Shown in pieces: positions 39,319-50,300 of a DNA stretch of 64,000 nucleotides. Numbering within the stretch: position 1 is the first letter of the stretch; the number at the start of each line of letters is the position of its first letter. The position numbers and the translations under genes are program-made. Origin of the DNA: Prochlorococcus sp. AG-436-C05 (GTDB taxonomy: Bacteria; Cyanobacteriota; Cyanobacteriia; PCC-6307; Cyanobiaceae); contig QCPB01000001.1 in the NCBI GenBank assembly GCA_003209795.1, positions 62,001 through 126,000 on the forward strand. The letters run 5' to 3'. The notes under the pieces are model-generated. The model was not told where the DNA came from. It searched no databases and saw only the letters and a program-made list of their open reading frames with translations.

Positions 39319-41277
39319 ATGAGTAATCCCTCCATTAAGAAAGTTGATAATAAATATAATTTTAAGATTGAATATAAATTAATCAATAATAAAGAGTTAT
39401 TAAAATCAAGATTATCTGAAATACCTAAATCCTCTGGTTGTTATCTTTTTAAAGATATAGATAATAACTTACTTTATATAGGAAAATCAAAAACACTTCG
39501 TAGCAGAGTAAGCAGTTATTTTAATAACTATTTAGATTTAACACCAAGACTAAGTTTAATGGTACGCCAAATAGCTGAAATTGAAATTATAATTACTGAT
39601 AGTGAATATGAAGCTTTAAATTTAGAGTCAAATTTAATAAAAACAAATAAACCATATTTCAATATTCTTTTAAAAGATGATAAGAAATATCCTTATCTTT
39701 GTATAACTTGGAGTGAGAAATATCCAAGAATATTTATTACAAGAAGAAGAAGAAATAGGAATAATTTAGATAGATATTATGGGCCTTATGTAGATGTAGG
39801 GTTATTAAGAAAAACATTATTTACTATAAAAAAAATATTTCCTCTTAGACAAAGACCTAGGCCCGTTTATAAAGATAGAACATGTTTGAATTACTCAATA
39901 GGAAGATGTCCAGGAGTATGCCAAGAAATAATTTCTTCTGAGGATTATAAAAAAACAATGAAACAAGTATCTATGATATTTCAGGGAAGGAATGATGACT
40001 TAGAAGTTTTTCTAGAAAAAAAAATGTTTCAATACTCAAACGATTTAGATTATGAAAATGCTGCTAAAGTAAGAGATCAAATTTCAGGTTTAAAGTTATT
40101 AACTGAATCACAAAAGATATCTATTCCAGATTCATCTGTAAATAGAGATATTTTTGGAATAGTATCTGAAAAAAATGTAGCTAGTATTCAAATTTTTCAA
40201 ATGAGGTCCGGAAAACTTATTGGAAGAATTGGATATAGTCAAAAATTAAATAATCAAGATGAGATTGTTATTTTACAAAGAGTTTTAGAAGAACATTATA
40301 TGAATGTAGAAGGAGTTGAAATTCCATCAGAAATACTTCTTCAACAAAAGCTTCCAAAACAAAAACCTATAGAAGATTGGCTAACTGAATTAAGGAAAAA
40401 GAAAGTTAAACTAATAATCCCAAAAAGGAATAAAAAATATGCAACTGTAGAGATGGTTTTAAAAAATGCCAAACTAGAATTAGAAAGAATATTAAATGGT
40501 ATTCAAGATAATGAATTAGCAATTGAAGATCTTACTCAAATTCTTGAATTAAGTGATCAACCTAAGAGAATTGAAGGATATGATATTAGTCATATTCAAG
40601 GAACAGATCCTGTAGCTTCACAAGTGGTTTTTATTGACGGAATACCATCTAAACAAAATTATAGAAAATATAAGATAAATGATTCAAACGTATTTATTGG
40701 TCATAGCGATGATTTCGCTTCAATATATGAAGTAATTCTTAGAAGGTTTAGAAAATGGTCAAGATTTAAAAATAATGGAGGAGATTTTTCAATATTTAGG
40801 GATAAAAAAAATAGTAAATTATGTAATGAACTATTTTCTGACTGGCCCGATTTAATAATGATTGATGGTGGCAAAGGACAATTAAATGCGGCTATAAAAG
40901 CTTTAATAGAATTAAACCTTGAGGAAGAAGTAACTATATGTTCATTGGCAAAAAAAAATGAAGAAATATATATACCAGGCGTCTCTAAACCACTTAATAC
41001 TGATCAAAATCAAAAAGGAGTGCTTCTTCTAAGAAGAATCAGAGATGAAGCTCACAGATTTGCTCTTTCTTTTCATAGAGATAAAAGGTCTAAAAGAATG
41101 AACAGATCGCAACTTTCTCAAATAGTTGGTTTGGGACCATCAAGAATAAAAGAATTACTAGAACATTTCAAATCAATAGATGCGATTAGAATCGCGAGCA
41201 AAAAGGAATTATCAAATGTTAAAGGACTTGGGAAAAACACGGCAGACGAAATTTATGACTATTTTCATGAGATATAA
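39319..41277 (+). CDS. uvrC: Excinuclease ABC subunit C
   Basis: The dual-incision nuclease of nucleotide excision repair. 652 aa. Domains in order: GIY-YIG nuclease (SGCYLFKDIDNNLLYIGKSKTLRSRVSSYF, about 40-70), a cysteine cluster (CLNYSIGRCPGVCQ), the UVR motif (DLDYENAAKVRDQI), the RNase H-like nuclease (RIEGYDISHIQGTDPVASQVVF; DLIMIDGGKGQL), and a C-terminal helix-hairpin-helix (IVGLGPSRIKELLEHF). Confidence 0.97.
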   Translation: MSNPSIKKVDNKYNFKIEYKLINNKELLKSRLSEIPKSSGCYLFKDIDNNLLYIGKSKTLRSRVSSYFNNYLDLTPRLSLMVRQIAEIEIIITDSEYEALNLESNLIKTNKPYFNILLKDDKKYPYLCITWSEKYPRIFITRRRRNRNNLDRYYGPYVDVGLLRKTLFTIKKIFPLRQRPRPVYKDRTCLNYSIGRCPGVCQEIISSEDYKKTMKQVSMIFQGRNDDLEVFLEKKMFQYSNDLDYENAAKVRDQISGLKLLTESQKISIPDSSVNRDIFGIVSEKNVASIQIFQMRSGKLIGRIGYSQKLNNQDEIVILQRVLEEHYMNVEGVEIPSEILLQQKLPKQKPIEDWLTELRKKKVKLIIPKRNKKYATVEMVLKNAKLELERILNGIQDNELAIEDLTQILELSDQPKRIEGYDISHIQGTDPVASQVVFIDGIPSKQNYRKYKINDSNVFIGHSDDFASIYEVILRRFRKWSRFKNNGGDFSIFRDKKNSKLCNELFSDWPDLIMIDGGKGQLNAAIKALIELNLEEEVTICSLAKKNEEIYIPGVSKPLNTDQNQKGVLLLRRIRDEAHRFALSFHRDKRSKRMNRSQLSQIVGLGPSRIKELLEHFKSIDAIRIASKKELSNVKGLGKNTADEIYDYFHEI

Positions 41278-41364
41278 ATATTAATTAATTTTTGAAAAAT
41301 AGAATTCTTGATATTAATAATTTTATTTATATTAAAATTAGTTTTTTTAATATAATTTACTAAT

Positions 41365-41931
41365 TTGACAGTCGAAGCATATCTCTGGTTTAAATCACTT
41401 CACATAATTGGAGTAATCGTTTGGTTCTCTGGATTATTTTATTTGGTGAGGCTTTTTATATATCATGAAGAATCAAGATCTATGGAAGATAAATTAAAAA
41501 TTGCTTTCAACAATCAATATACATTGATGGAAAAAAGATTAGCTAATATTATTACAACCCCTGGCATGATATTAGCCTTAACTATGGCTATATGTATGGT
41601 TATTATGCAGCCTAGTTGGCTAAGTGAGAAATGGCTTCAAATAAAAATTTCTTTTGTTTTAGGTTTAGTAATTTATCATTATTATTGTTATAAGATAATG
41701 AATTCATTACAAAATGGTACTTCTAACATTTCAGCTAAAAATCTAAGATTATTAAATGAATTGCCAACATTATTATTATTTATAATTGTACTTTTAGTTA
41801 TTTTTAAAAATAACTTTCCTACTAGTATTGCAACATGGAGTGTAGTTGGTCTTATTGTTTTTATGCTCGCTTCAATACAGTTATATGCAAAAATCAGGAA
41901 GAAAAATGAAGAAAAAGTAAAGAATGAATAA
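41365..41931 (+). CDS. hemJ: HemJ-type protoporphyrinogen IX oxidase
   Basis: A membrane protein of 188 aa that oxidises protoporphyrinogen IX, supplying both haem and chlorophyll; HemJ is the usual cyanobacterial form. The family block is WFKSLHIIGVIVWFSGLFYLVRLFIYH with the essential histidine, followed by MEKRLANIITTPGMILAL and two more helices. Start codon is TTG 41365. The end overlaps the PHP gene by 8 bp. Confidence 0.88.
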   Translation: MTVEAYLWFKSLHIIGVIVWFSGLFYLVRLFIYHEESRSMEDKLKIAFNNQYTLMEKRLANIITTPGMILALTMAICMVIMQPSWLSEKWLQIKISFVLGLVIYHYYCYKIMNSLQNGTSNISAKNLRLLNELPTLLLFIIVLLVIFKNNFPTSIATWSVVGLIVFMLASIQLYAKIRKKNEEKVKNE

Positions 41932-42571
41932 GGAAGAATTAATAAAATTAACTTCAAACATTAATCAACACAGTTGTCCAAAGAATGTAAATTTCCACTG
42001 TCATAGTATATATAGTGATGGCAGCTTAGGAGTTGAGGAACTTTTAGATCAGGCCTATAAAAATAACTTAAAATTTATAGCTATAACAGATCATCACACA
42101 ATTAAAGCTCACGAATACATAGAAAAAAATAATATATTTTCCAAATATCCTGAAGATTCTTTTAAAATAGTTTCTGGAATAGAAATTAATTGTTTAATAC
42201 TTGGTTGCTTAGTGCATGTAATTGGTTTAGGAATTGACATAAAAAGTAAATATCTTTATCCATATATTCATGGAGAGTCTCCAATAGGAAATAATTTGCA
42301 AATTAATTGTGTTACCAAAGCAATTAGTTCAGCTGGAGGATTATCATTTCTAGCACATCCAGCAAGGTATAGAATTCCTTTTTATAAATTAATTCCAGAG
42401 GCTAAGAAACAAGGTTTGGATGGAATAGAGGTTTGGTACGATTATGAACTAAACCAAAAATGGAAGCCAAGTTTATTCGTATGTTCACAAATAGATAAAT
42501 TAGCAGATAAATATTCAATGCTAAAAACATGCGGAACAGATAGTCATGGACTTTCACTATTAGGCAGATAA
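41924..42571 (+). CDS. PHP-domain metal-dependent phosphoesterase
   Basis: 215 aa with the four PHP metal-binding motifs: NFHCHSIYSDG (HxH), ITDHHT, LAHPARY and CGTDSHG. The family ranges from histidinol phosphatase to polymerase-associated and nucleotide-degrading enzymes (TrpH/YciV type); the SIYSDGSLG start fits the small TrpH-like phosphatases. It follows hemJ with overlap, which suggests co-translation but not shared function. Convergent with cobN, one base apart. Confidence 0.87.
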   Translation: MNKEELIKLTSNINQHSCPKNVNFHCHSIYSDGSLGVEELLDQAYKNNLKFIAITDHHTIKAHEYIEKNNIFSKYPEDSFKIVSGIEINCLILGCLVHVIGLGIDIKSKYLYPYIHGESPIGNNLQINCVTKAISSAGGLSFLAHPARYRIPFYKLIPEAKKQGLDGIEVWYDYELNQKWKPSLFVCSQIDKLADKYSMLKTCGTDSHGLSLLGR

Positions 42572-42572
42572 T

Positions 42573-45500
42573 TCAGAATTCGTTTTTTTCAATTATTGAA
42601 TCAGTATTAATAATTATGTTCTTTAAATTTTCAATGACATCAGAAGAACAATTATTCCACATTTTTCTATTGACAATTTCAAGAAATCTTTGTGCAATAT
42701 CTCTTAAAGCCCATGGATTATTTTCTAGAAAGAAATTCCTAAGATCCCGATCACATAACCATGATTTATAAACTTCCTCATAACACCAATCAGACACTAC
42801 TTCAGTAGAAGCATCAAAAGCATATAAGTAATCTAGTGTCGCTGAAAATTCAAACGCTCCTTTATAACCATTATCCTTCATTCCATTTATCCATTTAGGG
42901 TTAAGTATTCTTGATATAACAACTTTATTAATTTCATCTTGTAATTTTGAAATTTTAGATAATCCAAATTTAGATAAATCACCATGATACATTTCAGGTA
43001 ATTTACCGCTCAATTTTTTTACTGCTGAAGATAAACCACCTTGAAACTGATAATAGTCATCAGAATCTAAAATATCATGTTCCTTATTATCTTGGTTATG
43101 AACAACTAACTGCACATTTTTAAGAGCATTTTCTAATGATTTTTTATCCTCTATAGGTTCAAGATTATCACTATAAATCCACTTACTCCAATTAAGAAAA
43201 GATTCTCCAAAATCATCTATATTTTCCCAATTAGAATTTGAAATTAGTTCTTGTAGACCAGCTCCATATGAACCTGGAGCTGACCCAAATATACGATTAA
43301 TTGGATCACCATCCTTTAATGCCCCAGCAAGAGGGTTAAATTTATCATTCTCTTTAAGATTAGATATTAGATTTATTGCTTTAGAAGTTAATTTGACTAA
43401 CTGAGGAAATGCATCTCTAAACATTCCCGAAATCCTTAATGTAACATCTACTCTTGGCCTATCCAGAACAGATAAAGGGATGATTTCTAAGTCTACTACT
43501 CTTCTTGAGGGTCCATCCCAAATAGGTTGTACCCCTAATAAATATAATATTTGACAAATGTCTTCTCCACCATTTCGCATGGTGGATGTTGCCCATACAG
43601 ATATTGCCATATTTTTTAAATCTTCTCCATTTTCTTGTTTGTATAAATCAATAATTTGAGACGCAGATTTACAACCAACACTCCATGCTGATTCAGTTGG
43701 CAATCCTCTCGCATCAACTGAAAAGAAATTTTTACCAGTGGGTAAAGCTTCAGTTTTACCTCTCGTAGGGGCTCCAGATGGACCACTTTTTACATATTTG
43801 CCATTTAATGAATTAATAAATGAAAATTTTTCATTATATGAAGAATTAATGATTGGATTTAGTATCTCATTTTTTAATAATAAAAAATAATTATTATGTT
43901 TTTTATCATTAAAGAAATAGTCTATTATTTTCTGATTTTTATATTTGTCTAAATAATTTATATTGGTTTTCTTTTTGTAAAAAAACAAATATATAATATA
44001 TTTTGCTTGTTGTTCCAAAAACTCTATAGCCATTCTAAAATTTAAAATTTTCCTGTTTGAAAACCTCAATAATATTTTTTTATCCTTTTCAGTTAACTTT
44101 TGATCATATTTATTTGTCCAAGGATTCAAATCCAGTTTTAAATTTTTCGCTATATATTGAACAACACCAATTCTGGTAGCATTTGGTACTCTTGCAATAC
44201 ACAAGAATAAATTTATTTCATTAATATTATTCTGCCTATTGCCAAATACATGCAAACCTGTTCTAATTTGAGATTCTTTAATTTTGCAAAGAAAGGAATC
44301 AATTTCTTCTATTTTAATATTTTTATTCTTTAAAGTAATTTCACTAAAATCTTTTTTAATTAATTCAAAAATGGATTTTTCTATTATCTCAATACGATTA
44401 GAATTTAATAATTTTGCTTCAAAATATTCGTCTAAATAATTTTCTAATATTGAATATTTTCCATATAATTCTGACCTATCCAAAGGAGGGGTTAAATGAT
44501 CAATAATTGTGGCAGCAGTTCTTCTTTTAGCTTGGGATCCTTCTCCAGGATCATTTACGATAAAGGGATATATGTTAGGTATTGCTGGACAAATAATATT
44601 TGGAAAACATTTATTGCTGAGACCTATAGATTTGCCAGGTAGCCATTCAACAGTCCCATGTTTACCAATATGGCATATAGCATTTGCATTAAAAACTTTT
44701 TCAATCCAAAAATATTGTGCTAAATATCTATGAGGAGGTGGAAGATCAGGAGAATGAATATCTCTATCAGTGTAAGTGTCATAACCACGTTGAGGTTGAA
44801 TCAATAATGTTATTTTTCCAAATCTAAGACCATTTATTGAGAAGCCTTCATTATCTAGATCGATCGCATCAGATGGTTTACCCCAACGATTAATAATAGT
44901 ATTTTTTGGATCAAGTTCTAAATAAGTCCAATATTTTAAATAATCACTAAGTGGTAAGTAATCTAATGGTTTATTATTCTGAGATTCAATATCATTAGTT
45001 CTAGTTTTTATAAGCATTGACATTAATTCAGAAGAATCTTTAGGATAATTACAAGATCCAAGGTCATAACCTTCTTCTTTTAACCAATTAAGAATATTTA
45101 TTATTGAAGATGGTGTATTTAGACCAACGCCATTACCGATTCTTCCGTTCTTTACTGGATAATTACTTATTACTAGACAAATTCTTTTATCAAAATTATT
45201 AAGTTTCTGTAGTTTCACATAATTTGTTGCAAATTTTGAAATCCAATCAATCCCAATTTGATCAGCTTTGTAACTAGTTATTTCACTGTAAAGTGTATTC
45301 TTTTTTGATATTATTTCTTTAAAAGCAGAAGGTAAGGTAGTAATTCTTCCATCAAATTCGGGAATAATTATTTGCATTAATAAATCAGATGAATTCATTC
45401 CAATTGATGAATTTAACCAATTTTTTTTTGATATATTTGAAGAAAGAAGCTGTAAAATTGGGATTTTAAGAGAAGTAAAAATATTTGTAGAATTTTCAAT

Positions 45501-46310
45501 TAAATCATTATTTTTGATTTGAGATGAAGAAAATGAAGTTGTGGTAATTATTATTTTAATATCTTCTTTTTTAAAAATTTCTATTAATTTCTTTTGAATA
45601 ATTTGATCTTTTAGAGTTGAAATAAAAAATGTTTTAGGAGATAGTCCACATTTTCTTAACTGCAAGTTAAGTTTTTCGTTTACTTCAATTTCATTAGCCA
45701 AAAAAAGCGATTTATAGGATATTATTCCTATCTTTTCTCCTTTTTCAATTTTCCAATCATACAAATAAGGATCTGCATAAAAAGAAATCTTTAAAAACTC
45801 ATTAGGAATTAATGTTTCATCTTTTTTTAGGTAATTTAAACAATTAAGAAATTTTCTATAATTATCCAGTCCTCCAGATCTTAGTAATTTAGAAATATTT
45901 AATGCTACATCTTTATCTATACTACTAATTTCACATAAGGAAACTTCCTGATCAAGGGTACCTGATAGGATTACTAACTTCCTTTTTTTATCAACTTCTT
46001 GCCAATTTAAAAGTTGTTCAATTCCATAGTTCCATGTTCCTTTATCTCCAAATAATCTTAGTACGACAACTTTTGCATAATTAATTGTTTTTAATAGATA
46101 ATTATCTATTTGTGCTGAGGAATTTAAATTAGAAATTTCTAAAGCTCTAATATTATTTTTTAATGAAGTAAATTCTTTTTCTAACAATAAGTTCGATAAG
46201 AGATTTAAATCAGCTTTGACACTGGTTATAAAAATAAAATCTGCAACTGGTTGCTCTATTAAATCATCCTTATTCTTTTCATTTCCTGCTATATTCAATA
46301 TCCTGTGCAT
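42573..46310 (-). CDS. cobN: Cobaltochelatase large subunit
   Basis: 1245-aa H-subunit of the ATP-dependent cobalt chelatase of aerobic-type B12 synthesis. The conserved core is visible: NANAICHIGKHGTVEWLPGK, PNIYPFIVNDPGEGSQAKRRTAATIIDHLTPP, GKNFFSVDARGLPTESAW and MFRDAFPQLV. It is a paralogue of magnesium chelatase ChlH; the overall divergence from ChlH and the CobN-type N-terminus favour cobalt. CobS and CobT partners are not in the window; in cyanobacteria ChlI/ChlD are suspected to substitute (family knowledge). Confidence 0.92.
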   Translation of the reverse strand: MHRILNIAGNEKNKDDLIEQPVADFIFITSVKADLNLLSNLLLEKEFTSLKNNIRALEISNLNSSAQIDNYLLKTINYAKVVVLRLFGDKGTWNYGIEQLLNWQEVDKKRKLVILSGTLDQEVSLCEISSIDKDVALNISKLLRSGGLDNYRKFLNCLNYLKKDETLIPNEFLKISFYADPYLYDWKIEKGEKIGIISYKSLFLANEIEVNEKLNLQLRKCGLSPKTFFISTLKDQIIQKKLIEIFKKEDIKIIITTTSFSSSQIKNNDLIENSTNIFTSLKIPILQLLSSNISKKNWLNSSIGMNSSDLLMQIIIPEFDGRITTLPSAFKEIISKKNTLYSEITSYKADQIGIDWISKFATNYVKLQKLNNFDKRICLVISNYPVKNGRIGNGVGLNTPSSIINILNWLKEEGYDLGSCNYPKDSSELMSMLIKTRTNDIESQNNKPLDYLPLSDYLKYWTYLELDPKNTIINRWGKPSDAIDLDNEGFSINGLRFGKITLLIQPQRGYDTYTDRDIHSPDLPPPHRYLAQYFWIEKVFNANAICHIGKHGTVEWLPGKSIGLSNKCFPNIICPAIPNIYPFIVNDPGEGSQAKRRTAATIIDHLTPPLDRSELYGKYSILENYLDEYFEAKLLNSNRIEIIEKSIFELIKKDFSEITLKNKNIKIEEIDSFLCKIKESQIRTGLHVFGNRQNNINEINLFLCIARVPNATRIGVVQYIAKNLKLDLNPWTNKYDQKLTEKDKKILLRFSNRKILNFRMAIEFLEQQAKYIIYLFFYKKKTNINYLDKYKNQKIIDYFFNDKKHNNYFLLLKNEILNPIINSSYNEKFSFINSLNGKYVKSGPSGAPTRGKTEALPTGKNFFSVDARGLPTESAWSVGCKSASQIIDLYKQENGEDLKNMAISVWATSTMRNGGEDICQILYLLGVQPIWDGPSRRVVDLEIIPLSVLDRPRVDVTLRISGMFRDAFPQLVKLTSKAINLISNLKENDKFNPLAGALKDGDPINRIFGSAPGSYGAGLQELISNSNWENIDDFGESFLNWSKWIYSDNLEPIEDKKSLENALKNVQLVVHNQDNKEHDILDSDDYYQFQGGLSSAVKKLSGKLPEMYHGDLSKFGLSKISKLQDEINKVVISRILNPKWINGMKDNGYKGAFEFSATLDYLYAFDASTEVVSDWCYEEVYKSWLCDRDLRNFFLENNPWALRDIAQRFLEIVNRKMWNNCSSDVIENLKNIIINTDSIIEKNEF

Positions 46311-46382
46311 TTTTATATATAAATAGGGTTTAGAATACGTAAGTAGGATAAAACAAGTTTACCTTAATTAAATAAATTAAAT

Positions 46383-47297
46383 ATGCATGAATTTCTTCCA
46401 TATGCCTGGTTCGAAGGTAAATGTATTCCATTTAAAGAAGCAAAAATATCAATAGCTACTCATGCACTACATTATGGTACTGCTGCATTTGGAGGAATGC
46501 GAGCGATACCTAACCCTACAAATAAAGAAGAATTCCTTTTATTTAGAACTGATAAACACATAAAAAGATTAGCTCAAAGTGCAAAATTACTCTTAACTGA
46601 TATTTCTGAAGAATATATTTTTAAAGCCTTAGAGGATGTTATTAAAAGAAATAAGCCAGAAAAACCTATCTATATTAGACCATTCGTATATACAAGCGAT
46701 TTAGGTATAGCTCCGAGGTTACACAATATTGAAACAGATTTCTTTATTTATTGTATTGAACTAGGAGATTATCTATCCCCAGATGGAGTTTCTTGTAGAA
46801 TGAGTAGTTGGACTAGACAAGAAGATAGATCTCTCCCATTGAGAGGAAAAATAAGTGGAGCTTATATTACTAGTTCATTAGCTAAAACAGAAGCTAGTTT
46901 ATCGGGTTTTGATGAAGCCTTGCTATTAAATTCAAGTGGTAAGGTAAGCGAAGCTAGTGGTATGAATTTATTTATTGTAAGAAATGGAGATTTAATCACT
47001 CCTGGTGTTGATCAAGATATCCTTGAGGGGATTACTAGAGCTAGTGTAATTGAATTAGCAAAATCTTTTGGAATAAATGTAATTGAAAGACCTGTTGATA
47101 AAACAGAATTATTAATAGCAGATGAAGTTTTTTTAACTGGTACAGCAGCAAAAATTACACCAGTTAAAAAAATTGAATCAAGTGAATTAAATGGTGAAAG
47201 ACCAATAATGAATAAATTAAAACGTAAGCTTATAGAAATAACAGAAGGTCGTTCTCAAGACTATGATAATTGGGTAACCAGAATTTCAATAAGATAG
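46383..47297 (+). CDS. ilvE: Branched-chain amino acid aminotransferase
   Basis: A fold-type IV PLP aminotransferase of 304 aa for the last step of Ile, Val and Leu synthesis. Key residues: YGTAAFGGMRA near 31-41, the Schiff-base lysine K156 in PLRGKISGAYITSSLAKTEA, EASGMNLFIVRNG, and DEVFLTGTAAKITPV. Divergent from cobN with a 72-bp spacer; metH follows after 16 bp. Confidence 0.95.
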   Translation: MHEFLPYAWFEGKCIPFKEAKISIATHALHYGTAAFGGMRAIPNPTNKEEFLLFRTDKHIKRLAQSAKLLLTDISEEYIFKALEDVIKRNKPEKPIYIRPFVYTSDLGIAPRLHNIETDFFIYCIELGDYLSPDGVSCRMSSWTRQEDRSLPLRGKISGAYITSSLAKTEASLSGFDEALLLNSSGKVSEASGMNLFIVRNGDLITPGVDQDILEGITRASVIELAKSFGINVIERPVDKTELLIADEVFLTGTAAKITPVKKIESSELNGERPIMNKLKRKLIEITEGRSQDYDNWVTRISIR

Positions 47298-47313
47298 ATT
47301 GATTTTTATCCAA

Positions 47314-50300
47314 ATGGAGTCTTTCAGAACATATCTAAATAGAGATGAAAAGCCTTTAATTATTTTTGACGGGGGTACTGGAACATCTTTTCAGAACTTA
47401 AACCTTACTGCAGACGACTTTGGAGGAAAAGAATTAGAGGGATGTAATGAAAATCTGGTTTTATCATCACCAAAAGTAGTTGAAAAGGTTCATAATTCAT
47501 TTTTAGAAGCAGGTTGCCATGTTATAGAAACTAATACTTTTGGAGCTTCATCTATAGTTCTAGATGAATATGATATTGCGGATAAGGCTTATGAGATAAA
47601 TAAAAATGCAGCATTAATAGCCAAAAAAAGTGCTGCCAAATTTTCATCAATTGATAAACCAAGGTTTGTTGCTGGTTCAATTGGACCAACAACTAAATTA
47701 CCCACATTAGGACACATAGATTTTGATGAATTAAAGCAATCATATAAAGAACAAATATATGGACTTATAGATGGAGGTGTTGATCTTCTTTTAATAGAAA
47801 CTTGCCAGGATGTTTTGCAAATTAAATCTGCCTTATTAGCATCAAAAGAAATACTTGAAAGTAAAAAGATAGATATTCCTATAATGGTTTCTATAACAAT
47901 GGAAACAACAGGTACTATGCTTGTTGGATCTGATATTGCATCTGCATTAACAATATTAGAGCCATTTAATATAGATATCCTGGGACTAAATTGTGCAACT
48001 GGTCCAGAACAAATGAAGGATCATATTAAATATTTGTCTGAAAATTCACCATTCGCTATAAGTTGTATTCCCAATGCAGGGCTACCAGAAAATATTGGTG
48101 GTGTGGCTCACTATAAATTAACGCCAATAGAATTAAAAATGCAGTTAATGAATTTTATATATGACTTTAATGTTCAATTGATAGGTGGATGTTGTGGAAC
48201 AACACCAGAACATATTAAATATCTTTCTTCACTTATCGATGAAATTATAGATAAAGAAAGGCCTAACAAAAATGGTAAGAATTTTTCTTGCAGTTATATT
48301 CCTTCTGCGGCATCGATATATAATTCTGTGCCATACAAACAAGATAATTCAATTTTAATTGTAGGAGAAAGATTAAATGCGAGTGGATCTAAAAAGGTAA
48401 GGGAGTTGTTAAATAAAGACGATTGGGATGGTTTGGTTTCAATTGCTAAGCAACAACAAAAAGAAAATGCACACGTGCTTGATGTAAATGTTGATTATGT
48501 AGGAAGAGACGGAGTAAGTGATATGAAAGAAATCACATCAAAACTAGTGACAAATATAAATTTGCCATTAATGATTGATTCGACAGATGCTGACAAGATG
48601 GAAAGTGGATTAAAGTCTGCTGGTGGTAAATGTATTATAAATTCGACCAATTACGAAGATGGTGATGAAAGGTTTGATCAAGTTCTAGATTTGGCCTTAA
48701 GTTATGGTGCAGGACTTGTTATTGGTACTATTGATGAAGAAGGAATGGCAAGGAATTCAGAAAATAAATATAACATTGTTAAAAGAGCGATTAATCGAAC
48801 TAGAGAATCTGGTTTATCAGATTACGAGCTCTTTTTTGATCCATTAGCACTTCCAATATCTACTGGTATAGAGGAGGATAGATTAAACGCGAAAGAGACA
48901 ATTAGTGCTATTTCTAAAATTCGTGATAATTTCCCAGAAATTCATATTATATTGGGGATTTCGAACATAAGTTTTGGTCTTTCACCATTATCTAGAATTA
49001 ATTTAAATTCAATATTTTTAGATGAATGCATTAAAGCAGGATTGGATTCTGCCATCATCGCACCAAATAAAATTTTGCCATTATCAAAAATTACTGATGA
49101 AACTAAAAAGCTTTGCTTAGATTTAATCTATGACAAAAGAGAATTTGAAGATGATATTTGTACCTATGATCCATTAGTTGAACTAACAAAGGCATTTCAA
49201 GATATATCTATTCAAGATTTCAAAAAAGCATCTTCAGAAAATAAAAATTTAACATTGGAAGAAAGTTTAAAAAATCATATTATTGATGGTGAAAAAATTG
49301 GTTTAGAAGATCAATTAAAAAAAGCGTTAAATAAATATAAGCCTCTTGAGATAATTAATACCTTTTTACTAGATGGCATGAAAGTTGTAGGTGATTTATT
49401 TGGTTCAGGTCAAATGCAATTACCATTTGTACTACAATCTGCTGAAACCATGAAATTTGCCGTTTCAATTTTAGAACCACATATGGAAACTGTAGAAGAA
49501 AATATATCAAATGGAAAACTTTTAATAGCAACAGTCAAAGGTGATGTTCATGATATTGGAAAAAATTTGGTTGACATAATACTTACAAATAACGGTTATG
49601 ACGTTATAAATCTTGGAATAAAACAAGATGTTTCCGCAATTATAGATGCACAAAAGAAGCACAATGCGGATTGCATTGCTATGAGTGGACTTCTTGTAAA
49701 GTCAACTGCATTTATGAAAGATAATTTAGAGGCTTTTAACAATGAAGATATTAGTGTACCAGTAATATTAGGAGGCGCAGCGTTAACGCCAAAATTTGTT
49801 AATGAGGACTGCAGCAAAATCTATAAAGGGAAAATATTGTACGGAAAAGATGCTTTTACTGATCTAAAATTTATGAATGAATATATGGATAATAAAAAGA
49901 AGGGAAATTGGTCAAATACAGAAGGATTTATTAACAAAGAAGGTATAAATATTAATTTAGCCTCATCAAGATCTAACTCTGAAGCTGTAAATAAATCAAT
50001 ATCCAAACCAACCGATACTTCGAAATTAAATCTAAAAGAAAATGTTATAAGATCTGAATTTATAAATGAAGAAGAACCAATTAAACCTCCTTTCTTGGGA
50101 ACGAAAGTCCTTTACGAAGTTGATATAGATGTAAATAATTTAATTTTTTATCTAGATAAAAAGGCTCTATTTAGTGGTCAATGGCAAATAAAAAAAGGCA
50201 AACACCAAAGCGTAGATGAATACAATAACTATTTGGATTCATATGCCAAACCATTATTAGATAAATGGTTAGAGATAATTGTGGAAAAAAAACTTATTTC